DNA of 26,110 nucleotides from Candidatus Dechloromonas phosphorivorans (lineage in GTDB: Bacteria > Pseudomonadota > Gammaproteobacteria > Burkholderiales > Rhodocyclaceae), in contig JADKBR010000009.1 of assembly GCA_016714975.1 (NCBI GenBank), positions 1 through 26,110 on the forward strand. Reading direction: 5' to 3'. Position 1 is the stretch's first letter. Each line of letters opens with the position of its first letter. Made by a program: the position numbers and the translations under genes. Positions 1-8,998 of the stretch are shown here, in pieces. The notes beneath the pieces are model-generated. The model saw only the letters and a program-made list of their open reading frames with translations, ran no database searches and was not told the origin of the DNA.

Positions 1-341
1 GGGCTTGATGTGGCCAAGGAAGCACTGAAGGATCTGATTGGTTTCCGTCCGCAACATTAGCACAGACAATATTCAGAAGACCGTTGCTGATTATTACAAG
101 ATCAAGGTCGCTGAATTTTCCTCTGAGACGAACCCGGGCTATTGCCCGAATCAAGCGGCAAATAGCCAGTGGCTGGCGTAGGGAAGTTACCACTCACAGC
201 TATCCGGAAATTGGTAGCGCTTTTGGTGGGCGGGGATCACACTTTACAGTCATCCACGCGGTGAGAACGATAGGAATCGTTGCGGGCCAAGAGAATGAAC
301 TGAATCTGACCTGCGTGCTGTTGCAGGTGTTGAAGGGATGA
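1..341 (+). CDS. dnaA: Chromosomal replication initiator DnaA, C-terminal part (5' truncated, frameshifted)
   Basis: DnaA binds DnaA boxes at oriC and opens the origin in its ATP form. Only the end of the gene is present. The first 57 bases read as the end of the AAA+ lid (LDVAKEALKDLIGFRP). A one-base loss near 52-57 then breaks the frame before STDNIQKTVADYYKIKVAEF, the start of DNA-binding domain IV. Further indels around 120-180 separate this from THSYPEIGSAFGGR and VIHAVRTI, the helix-turn-helix signature; the invariant DHTTV step reads as SHFTV here. The family's usual ending (LLQVLKG, TGA at 339-341) is intact. Identity rests on several conserved blocks in the correct order. The frame breaks are probably sequencing errors because the gene is essential. 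Confidence 0.93.
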
Positions 342-370
342 TGAGTGGGTAGTGCTGTTGGAAAGGTGTG

Positions 371-515
371 TGTGTATAGATTGTGGGTCAATGAGGAAAT
401 CAAGCTTTCGGGGGAAAATTGCTAAGAATCTGTCCACAAGAAATACAGGCGTTTGTCCAGAACAGCATCGCTGTAGCCCGTTGAAAACAGGAGCATTTTT
501 CTTCTTGTATCCACA
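371..515. promoter_or_regulatory. Cluster of DnaA-box-like 9-mers in the dnaA-dnaN intergenic region
   Basis: The 212-bp gap between dnaA and dnaN holds five 9-mers close to the DnaA box TTATCCACA or its complement. They are TGTGTATAG (371-379), TGTGGGTCA (382-390), CTGTCCACA (430-438), TTGTCCAGA (453-461) and GTATCCACA (507-515). The last matches 8 of 9 positions and the others 7 of 9. An AT-rich stretch follows the last box, before the dnaN start. The area is indel-rich, so some mismatches may be errors. It may be part of oriC or a DnaA-controlled dnaN promoter; the sequence alone does not decide. Confidence 0.45.
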
Positions 516-553
516 GAGATATTACTAAGAGAAGTTGTTTTAGGAATTTTGAT

Positions 554-1664
554 ATGGTTCTAACAAAAATTCAAAGAGACAAACTCTTGGCTCCGCTTCA
601 GTCGGTATCCGGGATCGTGGAAAGACGTCACACTCTCCTATCCTTTCAAATGTGTTACTTGAGAGAAGAAGGCGAGCGCCTGACGCTCTTGGCGACTGAT
701 ATTGAGATTCAGGTTACAACGGTAGCTGAGGGGTGCAGGTGGCGAAGGTGACGGTGCGGTGACGGTGGGAGCGCGCAAACTGCGGGATATTCTCCGTTCG
801 CTTCCCGGAAGGAGCCGAAGTCGTTTGGTGCTGGACGAAAAGCGTCTCCAGATCTATTCTGGCCGTAGTCGCTTCAGCTTGCAAATCCTGCCACTAATGA
901 CTTCCACGGATGACAGTGACTGAAGGTGAGATCAAGCAGTTTAAAAATCTCGCAGCGGGCGTTTCGGCACTGCTTGCCAAGACGCAATATGCGATGGCGA
1001 CTCAGGATTGAGGGTAATACCTTAACGGCCTGATGTTGCTGGTTGAGCCGCAGGAGCTGAGCATAGTGGCGACTGATGGCCACCGCTTGGCGTGTGCAAG
1101 TGTCGAGATTGATGCGGATTTCCCCGACAGGAGATGATCATTCCACGTAAGACGGTTTTGCGGAATTGAATCGTCTTTTGATGGATAGTTTGACCCACTG
1201 ACCATCGTTAGCTTCCAACCAGGTGCGTTTCTCCTTTTGTGCTGTGGTGCTGGTCTCCAAGGTGATTACCTGGAAAGTTTCCGGATTATGAACCCGGGTG
1301 GTTCCGAGTAGGATTGCAGAATCATTTTACAGTCATCGCCCGGTGCTGCGGAAGGCCATGAACCGTGCAGCAATCCTAACCAACGAAAAATTCAGGGGTG
1401 TGCGAATTGTATTGGGTGACGGTAGTTTGAAATTGATTGAAGCAAATGCGAGCAGGGAAGAGGCACAAGGGAAGAACTTGAGGTCGAGTACTCACGGGTC
1501 ATGCCATTGACGTGGGTTTCAATATCGGATATCTGCTTGACGTTCGGAATAACGTTCATGTAGATGAAATTCAATGGAGTTTCAACGATGCTAATTCGAG
1601 TTCTCTGATCACCATACCTAACAATGACCGCTTCAAGTATGTGGTCATGCCGATGCGTATCTGA
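554..1664 (+). CDS. dnaN: DNA polymerase III beta sliding clamp (frameshifted in this sequence)
   Basis: DnaN is the ring-shaped clamp that tethers DNA polymerase III to the template. The start is ATG 554, reading VLTKIQRDKLLAPLQSVSGIVERRHTLL as in beta clamps. Other conserved blocks in order are LTLLATDIEIQV (about 690-720), SGRSRFSLQILP (about 862-895), the hallmark VATDGHRLA (about 1067-1093) and the C-terminal NDRFKYVVMPMRI with TGA at 1662-1664. These lie in different frames, so several indels are present. The span of 1111 bases fits a clamp of about 367-370 residues, so net gain or loss is small. It lies 212 bp after dnaA and 41 bp before gyrB, the classic origin order. Damage is most likely sequence error. 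Confidence 0.93.
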
Positions 1665-1683
1665 ATCCTGAAGACAGACTAAT

Positions 1684-1699
1684 AATTTTACGTGGAACA
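1684..1699. promoter_or_regulatory. Degenerate parS-like site upstream of gyrB
   Basis: Bases 1690-1699 read ACGTGGAACA, a perfect right half of the chromosomal parS consensus TGTTNCACGTGNAACA. The left half reads AATTTT. Inserting one C before 1690 would give TTTTCACGTGGAACA, which matches all but the outermost bases. Single-base losses are frequent in this stretch, so this may be a parS site damaged by sequencing error. It may also be chance. Confidence 0.35.
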
Positions 1700-1705
1700 T
1701 AGCCA

Positions 1706-4177
1706 ATGAACAACCAAGACTTGCCGACGGGGAGTGCCCGCCTATGGCAGAATCCAGCATCCAGATTCTGGAAGGATTGGAGGCTGTGCGTAAGGCGTCC
1801 AGGTATGTATATTGGTGATACCTCCAGATGGCACGGGTCTGCATCACCCTGGTATTCGAAGTTGTCGACAACTCGATCGACGAAGCGCTGGCTGGGCATT
1901 GTGACGATATCGTTGTGACAATCCACACCGACAACTCGATCAGTGTGACCGACAACGGCCGTGGCATCCCGACCGGCATCAAGATGGACGACAAGCACAA
2001 GCCCAAGCGTACGGCGGCGGAGATTGCCCTGACCGAACTGCATGCGGGCGGCAAGTTCACCAGAATTCCTGCAAGGTGTCGGGTGGGTTGCACGAGTCGG
2101 TGTCTCCTGCGTAAATGCTCTCTCGAAGTGGTTGCGTCTGACCATCCGTCGCGACGGTAAGAAGAACTTCATGGAATTCTGTCGTGGTCATGCGCGTTGA
2201 CCGCATCACTGAAGTTCGGGAAGGCATTGCCGTCCCGCCACTCAAGGTGCTCGGCGGAAACTGAAAGCGCGGGACCGAGGTGCATTTTCCTTGCTGACGA
2301 CGAAATTTTCGAACACACCGAATTTCACTACGGGAATTCTCGCTAAGCGCCTGCGTGAATTGTCATTTCTGAACAATGGTTGTCCGTATTCGGTTGATCG
2401 ATCAGCGCTCCCGGAAAGGAAGAGGATTTTGCATTTGCGGAACGGGGTCAGGGGTTTGTCGAGTAGAATAAACCGGACGCTAAGACGGTTCTGCACCAGA
2501 ATGTGTTCTACTCGGCCGGCGAAGCCAGGTCGGCGATACCGGCGTAACGATCGGTGTGGAAGAGCGATGGGTGGAACGATTCGTCAAGGAGGAGGTTCTC
2601 TGTTTCACCAACAACATCCGCAATCTGATGGCACGCACCTTACCGGGTTGCGCATGGCGATGACACGGGTACCCAACAAGGACATCGACGAAAACGAGAT
2701 TGCCAAGAAGGCCAAGGTCGAGATTGCCGGCGACGATATGCCGGAGGACTGGCCTTGCGTGCTATCTGTGAAGATGCCCGATCCAAAATTTTCTTCGCAG
2801 ACAAAGAGTGAAGTTGGTCTCCTCGGGAAGCGCGGCCGGCGGTCGAAGAAGTTGCCCAGAAACTGGCAGATTTCCTGCTCGAAACGGCCGGCTGATGCCA
2901 GGTGATCACAGGCAAGATCGTCGAGGCCTCGCGGGCCCGTGAAGCAGCACGTCGCGCACGCGAGATGACGCGGCCAGGGCGTCCTCGATGGTGTCGGACC
3001 GCCCGGAAAGCTGGCCGATTGGCGGGAAAAGGATCGGCGCTTTGCGAAATGTACATTGTCGAAGGTGATCCTGCGGGTGGCTCAGCCAAGCACGGTCGCG
3101 ACCTGCAAAGTCCAGGCAACCCTAGCGTTACGCGGCAAGGTTCTGAATGTCGAGAAGGCGCGTTTCGATAAGCTGATTTCGAGCGACCAGATCGTTTTAC
3201 GCTGATCACGGCCCTCGGTACCGGCATCGGCGAGACGAGTTCAAGATCGAGAAGCCGCGTTACCACCGCATCATCATCATGACCGATGCGGACGTGGATA
3301 TGCGCACATATCCGGACACTGCTGCTGACGCTGCTCTACCGCCAAATGCCTGAGCTGATCGAGCGTGGCTATGTGTATATCGCGCAGCCGCCGCTCTATA
3401 AGGTCAAGCTACGGCAAAACTGAGCGTTATCTCAAGGACGACCAGAATACCATCAATCCTGCCGCGCAGGCAATGGACGGGGCAAGCCCGACCGCAAGCG
3501 TGGGGCTGAGCCGATCAATGGAGCGGCGCTGGAAGAATTGGCGCATCCGTGGCTGTTGACCGAAGCAGTCATCGAACGCATCGCCCATCTGGTCGATCCC
3601 GAGGTACTCAAGGCATTGTCCAGCACAACCTGAAGCTGGATCTGGATTCCGGAAGAGGGGCGAAGGCCGGTGGGAAACTGGGTTGCCGGCATGTTTCAGG
3701 GGCGATCCGCATCGTGCCGCGGTTTGACGATATCCAGGAGTGTGGACATTGCGTGTCGAAAGACTCACCACGGCAACCTCCAGGTCGGCCCATCGACGAT
3801 GACCTGCTGCTGTCGGGCGACTACCTGCAACTGCGGCGCACGGCGGAGTCCCTTGCCGGCCTCTTCGGCGCGGGCGCCTTCATGGCACGTGGAGAAAGAA
3901 GCAGGCAGTCAGCAAACTCGGGGATGCGATGAAGTGGCTGCTCGCGGATGTCCAGCGCGGGCATCAGCAAGCAGCGCTACAAGGGACCTTGGCGAGATGA
4001 ACCCGGAACAGTTGGGGGAAAACCACAATGGATCCGAAGGTTCGACGCCTGCTGCGCGTGCAGATAGACGATGCCATCGCCGCTGACGAGATCCTCACCA
4101 CCCTCATGGGAGAGTTGGTGGAGCCGCGCCGTGCCTTCATCGAATCCAATGCCTTGAATGCGCGAATCGATATATGA
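1706..4177 (+). CDS. gyrB: DNA gyrase subunit B (frameshifted in this sequence)
   Basis: GyrB is the ATPase and TOPRIM subunit of gyrase, which introduces negative supercoils. The start is ATG 1706 (NNQDLPTGSA). GHKL ATPase elements follow: KRPGMYIGDTS near 1795-1825, VVDNSIDEALAGHCDDIVV near 1862-1915 and DNGRGIPTGIKMD near 1950-1990. The TOPRIM motif reads YIVEGDPAGGSAKHGRD near 3050-3110, where the family has EGDSAGGSAKQGRD. The second metal-binding motif, IIIMTDADVD, lies near 3271-3300. The C-terminus (EPRRAFIESNALNARIDI) ends with TGA at 4175-4177. At least ten frame changes occur. The span of about 2470 bases fits a full-length proteobacterial GyrB, so this is a complete gene in poor sequence rather than a true pseudogene. 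Confidence 0.95.
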
Positions 4178-4214
4178 TTTTCGTACCAATGGCATTCATG
4201 ATCGGGAGCTGAAT

Positions 4215-4608
4215 ATGACGGCAATTGAAAGAGGTTTTAGCAATCTCGGCCACGCAGCATCCGGTGTCGCCATGTTGTTGGCGATGACGTGCGGTATTGC
4301 GGTTGCCGCGGATATTCCGCTGGTCGACGGGACGCACTGGGTGAAGTCAACCGAAGAGGTGAAGAAAGCCTATCTGGTTGGCGTGTCCAACGTCATTCAG
4401 CTTGAAGTGGCATACCAAGCCGACAATCCGACCCGAGGGTCGGAGTCTTGCGCCACGGGCAGCCAAAGGAATGACCGGGCAAACGTTGAGTGGCGTACTG
4501 GAGAGCCTGGACAAATGGTATGGCGCACATCCCAGAGCAGTTGCAGCGTCGGTGCTCGAGACCATCTGGTTCGAGATGGTCGTGCCCGGGCTCAAGACAA
4601 ACAAGTGA
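4215..4608 (+). CDS. Small exported protein of unknown function (frameshifted)
   Basis: I do not recognise a named family. The chosen start, ATG 4215, gives an N-terminal segment with a hydrophobic core (VAMLLAMTCGIAVA) and an AxA-type cleavage site before DIPLVDGTHWVKS, so it is probably periplasmic. An in-frame ATG at 4158 would overlap the end of gyrB and lacks a signal-peptide shape. The first frame runs to about 4430 (YLVGVSNVIQLEVAYQADNP). The second carries KGMTGQTLSGVLESLDKWYGAHP and ends FEMVVPGLKTNK with TGA at 4606-4608. Another indel pair may lie near 4525-4550. The whole would be about 130 residues. A glycine-zipper lipoprotein gene starts 12 bases after its stop, suggesting co-transcription. 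Confidence 0.7.
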
Positions 4609-4620
4609 CGGAGGCTCGAG

Positions 4621-4843
4621 ATGCTTAAGATTAAATTGGCTTTGACAACGGCTGCCGTTCTGACGATGCTCGGTTGCACGAATACGACGGCGCAGCAGCA
4701 GGAAACCTTAAGTGGAGCGGCAATCGGCGCTGCAGGTGCCGGTATAGCGGCGATTTCCGGGTAGGAGCGGGTGGACGGGCGCGGCGATCGGTGGAGTCGT
4801 TGGTGGAACGGTGGGCAACATCAAGGGCAAGCAACAACAGTAG
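4621..4843 (+). CDS. Glycine-zipper lipoprotein (frameshifted)
   Basis: ATG 4621 follows a GGAGG ribosome site at 4610-4614. The product begins LKIKLALTTAAVLTMLGC, a lipoprotein signal with lipobox MLGC and Cys at residue 19, then SGAAIGAAGAGIAAISG and a stop at about 4764. In another frame the sequence continues GWTGAAIGGVVGGTVGNIKGKQQQ with TAG at 4841-4843. This restores the usual glycine-zipper transmembrane hairpin (GxxxG-like repeats) of small envelope lipoproteins. One indel near 4755-4770 explains the break. About 74 residues are expected, anchored to the outer or inner membrane. Specific function unknown. Confidence 0.72.
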
Positions 4844-4881
4844 TAAGACGTTTCATTGGAAATTGCGGCAACAGAATGAGA

Positions 4882-4903
4882 AAGGCCCCGTTCCGGGCGC
4901 CTT
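4882..4903 (+). terminator. Possible hairpin terminator after the lipoprotein gene
   Basis: AAGGC-CCC, loop GTTCC, GGG, one bulged C, then GCCTT form an 8-bp stem 39 bases after the lipoprotein stop. The following bases (CGGTTTGG) are only weakly T-rich. It would separate the 4215-4843 pair from the outer-membrane gene at 5096. Confidence 0.4.
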
Positions 4904-5095
4904 CGGTTTGGACAGACTTGATTGTTGTGGTAATCAGGAGCCGGAATTGCTACTTACACGCCATCTTGTCGCGAACTGTCAGGTGACTTTCCGCAATCTT
5001 CGCTATCATGAGCCGCACATTCCGGACCAGGATCGACTGGCCGGGTGAATGGACACGGGACAAAGGTTCAACGATAAAGGGAGGGAGTCAGGCCC

Positions 5096-5932
5096 ATGAA
5101 GAAATCTGCTTTCAAGATTACCGTCGCTGCGGCAACGACCGTGGCCAGCCTGGCCGTACCGATGGCGGCCACTGCCCAGGAATCGGCGGAGGGCTGGAAG
5201 TTCTCGCTGATGCCCTACGTGTGGCTGCCGACCATCAAGACCACCTGAGCTTTGGTTCCGTGGCCGCTTCGCGTTTGGACAGCGAGATTTCCGTCGCCGC
5301 CGAATGACTGGCTGCCACATATGGATATGGCGTTCCTCCTTGCCGGGGAAGCGCGTTACGGAAAATGGTTGATAGCCGGCGACTACGTCTATCTGAATCT
5401 GGGAAACGTCAGTAGCCATACCAACACGCACAACTTCGGTCCGGGGCCTGTGCAGATAGTGGACACCGGCTCGGACACCTCGCTGAAGACCACTATCTGG
5501 TCCATAGTGGGCGGTTATGCGGTTGTTTCCACACCGGCGGCCACCGTGGATCTGATTGCCGGCGTCCGTTATCTGGGCGAAGGCCAACAGCAACTGGAGC
5601 CTGAATGCCGCGGTGACCGGGCCGAACGGCAATGCGGTCATCTTGCCGCGCTCGGGCAGTGTCAGTGAATCCGGCAACGTGACCGCCGGCATCGTTGGCG
5701 CCAAGGGGCGGGTCAAGCTCGGCGAAAGCAACTGGTTCGTTCCATTCTATGTCGATGTCGGGGGCGGTGATTCGGTGACCACCTGGCAGACCGCGGCAGG
5801 ATCGGCTATGCCTATTCCTGGGGCGACGTCCGGCTCGATTATCGTTACCTGTCGTTTGACCGGAATGGCGACAAGCTGATTCAGGGTCTCGACATGGGCG
5901 GTCTGGCACTGGGATTGAATTTCGTGTTTTGA
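5096..5932 (+). CDS. Outer-membrane beta-barrel protein (frameshifted)
   Basis: ATG 5096 follows a GGGAGGGAG ribosome site. The product starts with a Sec signal peptide (MKKSAFKITVAAATTVASLA, cleavage after ATA-Q). Mature features are typical of outer-membrane barrels: EGWKFSLMPYVWLPTI, GEARYGKWLIAGDYVYLNLG, TVDLIAGVRYLG, then NWFVPFYVDVGGG. Alternating short strands end in DVRLDYRYLSFDRNG and LALGLNFVF, with a C-terminal aromatic residue as the assembly machinery prefers. Frame changes occur near 5249-5300, 5575-5590 and 5800. The total of 837 bases would give about 278 residues. The likely role is a small outer-membrane channel or structural barrel; the substrate is unknown. Its position just upstream of two secreted sulfatases makes a link to their substrate plausible but unproven. 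Confidence 0.75.
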
Positions 5933-5942
5933 AGGCAGCCGG

Positions 5943-5960
5943 ACGTCACGCTCGTGACGT
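5943..5960. repeat. Near-perfect inverted repeat between barrel gene and sulfatase
   Basis: ACGTCACG, CT, CGTGACGT: 8-bp arms around two bases. It starts 10 bases after the barrel stop and ends 45 bases before the sulfatase start. No T-tract follows, so it may be an operator for the sulfatase gene or a Rho-assisted stop for the barrel gene. Confidence 0.5.
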
Positions 5961-6005
5961 TTGCAGCACTTGATAATCTTTGGGCCTAGGCAGGAGAAAC
6001 CATTG

Positions 6006-8483
6006 ATGATATTGCGATCAACTCACAGAGTTGCCGGGGTCGTGGCCTTGGCGCTGGCGGTGGTCGGGCCGGTCAAGGCGCAACAGGTCATCGGCGTGCT
6101 GGGCTCCGCCACCGCCACGACGACCATCAGCGGCAAACAGTTGCCGCCGCCCGACCCGAAGTTCGGCGGCGTGATCAAGCAGAAGGCGTCGGAATCGACC
6201 GCCTGGTGGGCGCCTCGCGTCGTACCACCGAAGCGCGCGCCCAACGTGCTGCTGATCATGACCGACGACGACGGCTTCGGTGCGCCGGGCACCTTCGGCG
6301 GTGTCATCCCGACCCCGGCGCTGGACCGTATCGCCAAGGGCGGCTTGCGCTACACCAATTTCCACTCTACTTCGCTGTGTTCGCCGACGCGGGCAGCGCT
6401 GATCACCGGGCGCAACCACCACTCGGTAGGCTTTGGCGTGGTGGGCGAGATCGCCACCGGTTTCCCCGGCTATGACTCGATCATCCCGATCGAGAAGGGC
6501 ACGGTCGGCACGATCCTCAAGCACAACGGCTACGCGACCTCGTGGTTCGGCAAGGACCACAACACGCCCTTCTTCGCCAACAGCCAAGCCGGCCCCTTCG
6601 AACAATGGCCGAACGGCATGGGCTTCGAGTACTTCTACGGCTTCGTTGGCGGCGACGCCAGCCAATGGCAGCCCAACCTGTTCCGCAACACGACACCGAT
6701 CTATCCGTTCCAGGGCAATCCAGGCTGGAATCTGACCACGGCGATGGCCGACGAGGCGATCCAGTACATGCGGCAGTTAAAGGCGCTGGCACCGGAGAAG
6801 CCTTTCTTCGTCTACTACGTGCCGGGCGGTACGCATGCGCCGCACCACCCGACGCCGGAATGGATCAAGAAGATCGGCGACATGAAGTTGTTCGATGACG
6901 GTTGGGAAAAACTGCGCGAAACCATCTTCGCCAACCAGAAGCGGCTCGGCATCATGCCCGCGAACGCTGAGCTGACGCCGTGGCCGGATGGACAGGATAT
7001 CTACAACGGCGCCAAGCTGCCGCGCTGGGATTCGCTGAGCTGGGAAGAAAAGAAGCTGTTCATCAAGCAGATGGAGGTCTATGCGGCCTACCAGGCCTAT
7101 ACGGACAACGAGATCGGCCGCGTCATCCAGGCTGTCGAAGACCTCGGCCAGCTCGACAACACGCTGATCATCTACATCAGCGGCGACAATGGCGCGAGTG
7201 CCGAAGGCATGGTCAACGGCACGCCGAACGAGTTCACCACCTTCAACGGCATCGAGGTGCCGGTGAAAGACCAGTTCCTCTGGTATGAGTTCTGGGGTTC
7301 CGAACGAACCTTCCCGCACTTCTCGGCTGGTTGGGCCTGGGCGCTCGATACGCCTTTCAAGTGGATGAAGCAGGTACCCTCGCATTTCGGCGGTACGGCG
7401 CAAGGCGTGGCGATGTCCTGGCCCGGCCACATCGAGGATCCGGGCGGTATCCGGCGCCAGTTCCATCACGTGATCGACATCGTGCCGACCATCCTCGAGG
7501 CCGCTGGCATCCCGGCGCCCGCGATGGTCGACGGCGTCAAGCAGGCGCCGATCGAAGGGACGAGCGTGGCCTATACGTGGAAGAAGGCGAATGCCAACGC
7601 CCCGACCCGGCACACGACCCAGTACTTCGAAATGCTCGGCAATCGTGCGATCTTTCACGACGGCTGGGTCGCGGCGACAACGCCGGTGACGCTGCCCTGG
7701 GAGCTGAGCACCAAGCCACCGCCGGATGTGATCACCGGCTACAAGTGGGAGCTCTACAACGTGATGGAAGATCCCACCCAGAACAACGATCTCGCCGCGA
7801 AGATGCCTGACAAGCTCAAGCAGCTACAGAACATCTTCTATCTCGAGGCGGCGAAGTACAACGTGCTGCCGCTCGACAACACGACGCTGGCGCGCTGGAA
7901 CGCGCCGAAGCCGAGCCTGACGGCCGGGCGCACCGAGTTCACCTACTCGGGTACGCTGGCCAGCGTACCCGGCAGCACGGCGCCGCACATCCTGAACAGG
8001 TCGTACACGATCACCGCCGAGGTCACGATCCCGAAGGGCGGTGGCGAAGGCATGATCGTCACCCAGGGCGGGCGTTTCGGCGGCTATGGCCTGTTCCTGA
8101 GCAAGGGCGAACTCGGCATCGGTCGGGGCAAGGTGGTGTTCCTCTACAACCTGCTCGATCTGAAGCGCACGATCTGGGAGGGGCCGGAATTGGGTGCAGG
8201 CAAGCACACCATCGTCTTCGACTACAAGATCGATGGTCCGGGCCTGGGCAAGGGTGGCACTGGTGTGCTCTACGTGGACGGCAAGGAAGTCGACCGCAAG
8301 TCGATGGAACACGGCACCCCGATCACCTTCGCCGAAGACGAGACCTTCGACGTCGGCCTCGACACGCGTACCGGCGTCGCGCTGCTCGAGTACCGCTACG
8401 ACCCGCCGTTCAAGTTCACCGGCATGATTGACAAGTTGACCTTCAAGCTCGAACCCGAGCCCAAGGCAACGGCGAAGCGCTAG
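6006..8483 (+). CDS. Periplasmic arylsulfatase, long form with C-terminal lectin-like domain (copy 1)
   Basis: This is a type I sulfatase, which hydrolyses sulfate esters using a formylglycine made from the active-site cysteine. ATG 6006 is preferred over the in-frame TTG 5961 because AGGAGA (5992-5997) sits 8 bases upstream and a clean signal peptide results (cleavage after VKA, residue 25). The product is 825 residues. Metal ligands TDDDGFG are at about 86-92, the CSPTR formylglycine motif at 125-129 (Cys125), THAPHHP lies in mid-domain, and the DN pair of SGDNGASAEG is D394/N395. The last 170 or so residues look like a concanavalin/LamG-like beta-sandwich. Typical sulfatases are 450-600 residues, so this is a long subtype. 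No formylglycine-generating enzyme lies in the window. The substrate is unknown. Confidence 0.93.
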   Translation: MILRSTHRVAGVVALALAVVGPVKAQQVIGVLGSATATTTISGKQLPPPDPKFGGVIKQKASESTAWWAPRVVPPKRAPNVLLIMTDDDGFGAPGTFGGVIPTPALDRIAKGGLRYTNFHSTSLCSPTRAALITGRNHHSVGFGVVGEIATGFPGYDSIIPIEKGTVGTILKHNGYATSWFGKDHNTPFFANSQAGPFEQWPNGMGFEYFYGFVGGDASQWQPNLFRNTTPIYPFQGNPGWNLTTAMADEAIQYMRQLKALAPEKPFFVYYVPGGTHAPHHPTPEWIKKIGDMKLFDDGWEKLRETIFANQKRLGIMPANAELTPWPDGQDIYNGAKLPRWDSLSWEEKKLFIKQMEVYAAYQAYTDNEIGRVIQAVEDLGQLDNTLIIYISGDNGASAEGMVNGTPNEFTTFNGIEVPVKDQFLWYEFWGSERTFPHFSAGWAWALDTPFKWMKQVPSHFGGTAQGVAMSWPGHIEDPGGIRRQFHHVIDIVPTILEAAGIPAPAMVDGVKQAPIEGTSVAYTWKKANANAPTRHTTQYFEMLGNRAIFHDGWVAATTPVTLPWELSTKPPPDVITGYKWELYNVMEDPTQNNDLAAKMPDKLKQLQNIFYLEAAKYNVLPLDNTTLARWNAPKPSLTAGRTEFTYSGTLASVPGSTAPHILNRSYTITAEVTIPKGGGEGMIVTQGGRFGGYGLFLSKGELGIGRGKVVFLYNLLDLKRTIWEGPELGAGKHTIVFDYKIDGPGLGKGGTGVLYVDGKEVDRKSMEHGTPITFAEDETFDVGLDTRTGVALLEYRYDPPFKFTGMIDKLTFKLEPEPKATAKR

Positions 8484-8536
8484 CGGCTTCCGGTGATTGC
8501 GAACCCGATCCGAACGCGAAATGGGAAATCGGCACG

Positions 8537-8881
8537 ATGAAGAAGGTGCTCGTTCTCGCAGCAGTAAGCGAAACGGCGACCGGCGCGGGATTGCTGGTCG
8601 CCCCGGCGCTGGTCGGGCAACTGTTGTTCGGTGTGGAGTTGAACGGCATCGCCGTGACTGTGGCGCGCGTGACCGGCATCGCGCTGATTGCGCTGGGGGT
8701 CGCCTGCTGGCCTGGTACGCCGCTGGTCGGCATGTTGACCTACGGTGCAGGGGTCGCGTTGTATCTTTCCTGGGTCGGCCTGGCCGGGGGCATGACCGGT
8801 ATTCTGTTGTGGCCGGCGGTTATCCTCCACGTGATCTTGACCGCACTACTGATTCGTATATCGTGGACTGCGACGAACTGA
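8537..8881 (+). CDS. Small four-helix membrane protein of unknown function
   Basis: The product is 114 residues, almost entirely hydrophobic. Four helices are likely at about 3-30, 38-60, 62-86 and 87-110, joined by very short loops such as CWPGTPLVG. It is predicted to be in the inner membrane. I recognise no catalytic motif. The gene sits between the two sulfatase genes, 53 bases after the first and 114 before the second, in the same direction. This suggests it belongs with them, perhaps in transport or membrane anchoring. The ribosome site before ATG 8537 is weak (GGGAAATCGGC). A possible alternative is a member of a broadly distributed small integral membrane family. Confidence 0.75.
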   Translation: MKKVLVLAAVSETATGAGLLVAPALVGQLLFGVELNGIAVTVARVTGIALIALGVACWPGTPLVGMLTYGAGVALYLSWVGLAGGMTGILLWPAVILHVILTALLIRISWTATN

Positions 8882-8897
8882 GTTCGTCGGCCTGGCG

Positions 8898-8922
8898 CCC
8901 GGAGCCGTTTTCCGCTTCCGGG
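8898..8922 (+). terminator. Weak hairpin between membrane protein and second sulfatase
   Basis: CCCGGA (8898-8903) pairs with TCCGGG (8917-8922) around a 13-base loop and is followed by ATTTGGGG. It lies 16 bases after the stop of the small membrane protein. It lacks a proper T-tract, so it could attenuate rather than end transcription. Confidence 0.3.
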
Positions 8923-8984
8923 ATTTGGGGGATGGCTGCGTTTGCGGTGCGTCACTCTGCATCTGGTTCCCAACTCCAACCTTG

Positions 8985-8998
8985 AAGGAGAAGAAGTG
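8985..8998 (+). promoter_or_regulatory. Ribosome site that fixes a GTG start for sulfatase copy 2
   Basis: AAGGAG at 8985-8990 lies 5 bases before GTG 8996. This start puts a charged KTNCR before the hydrophobic signal core. The upstream in-frame ATG 8942 would add 18 residues that do not resemble a signal peptide. Confidence 0.75.

Noticed and set aside
1392..2172. Minus-strand open frames of 233 and 175 codons across the dnaN end and gyrB start
   Set aside because: Shadows of dnaN and gyrB, whose conserved motifs read on the plus strand.
1..4177. dnaA, dnaN and gyrB as true pseudogenes in a decaying genome
   Set aside because: All three are essential, conserved blocks are intact between indels, and the middle of the window is not decayed.
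4215..4608. Assignment of the small exported protein to the Rap1a/Tai immunity family
   Set aside because: Its size and signal peptide would fit, but the conserved cysteines and glycine pattern of that family are not seen.
7468..7482. TCACGTGA in sulfatase copy 1 and CCACGTG near 8828 as further parS sites
   Set aside because: Only the core six to eight bases match; the arms differ and the first is explained by coding sequence.
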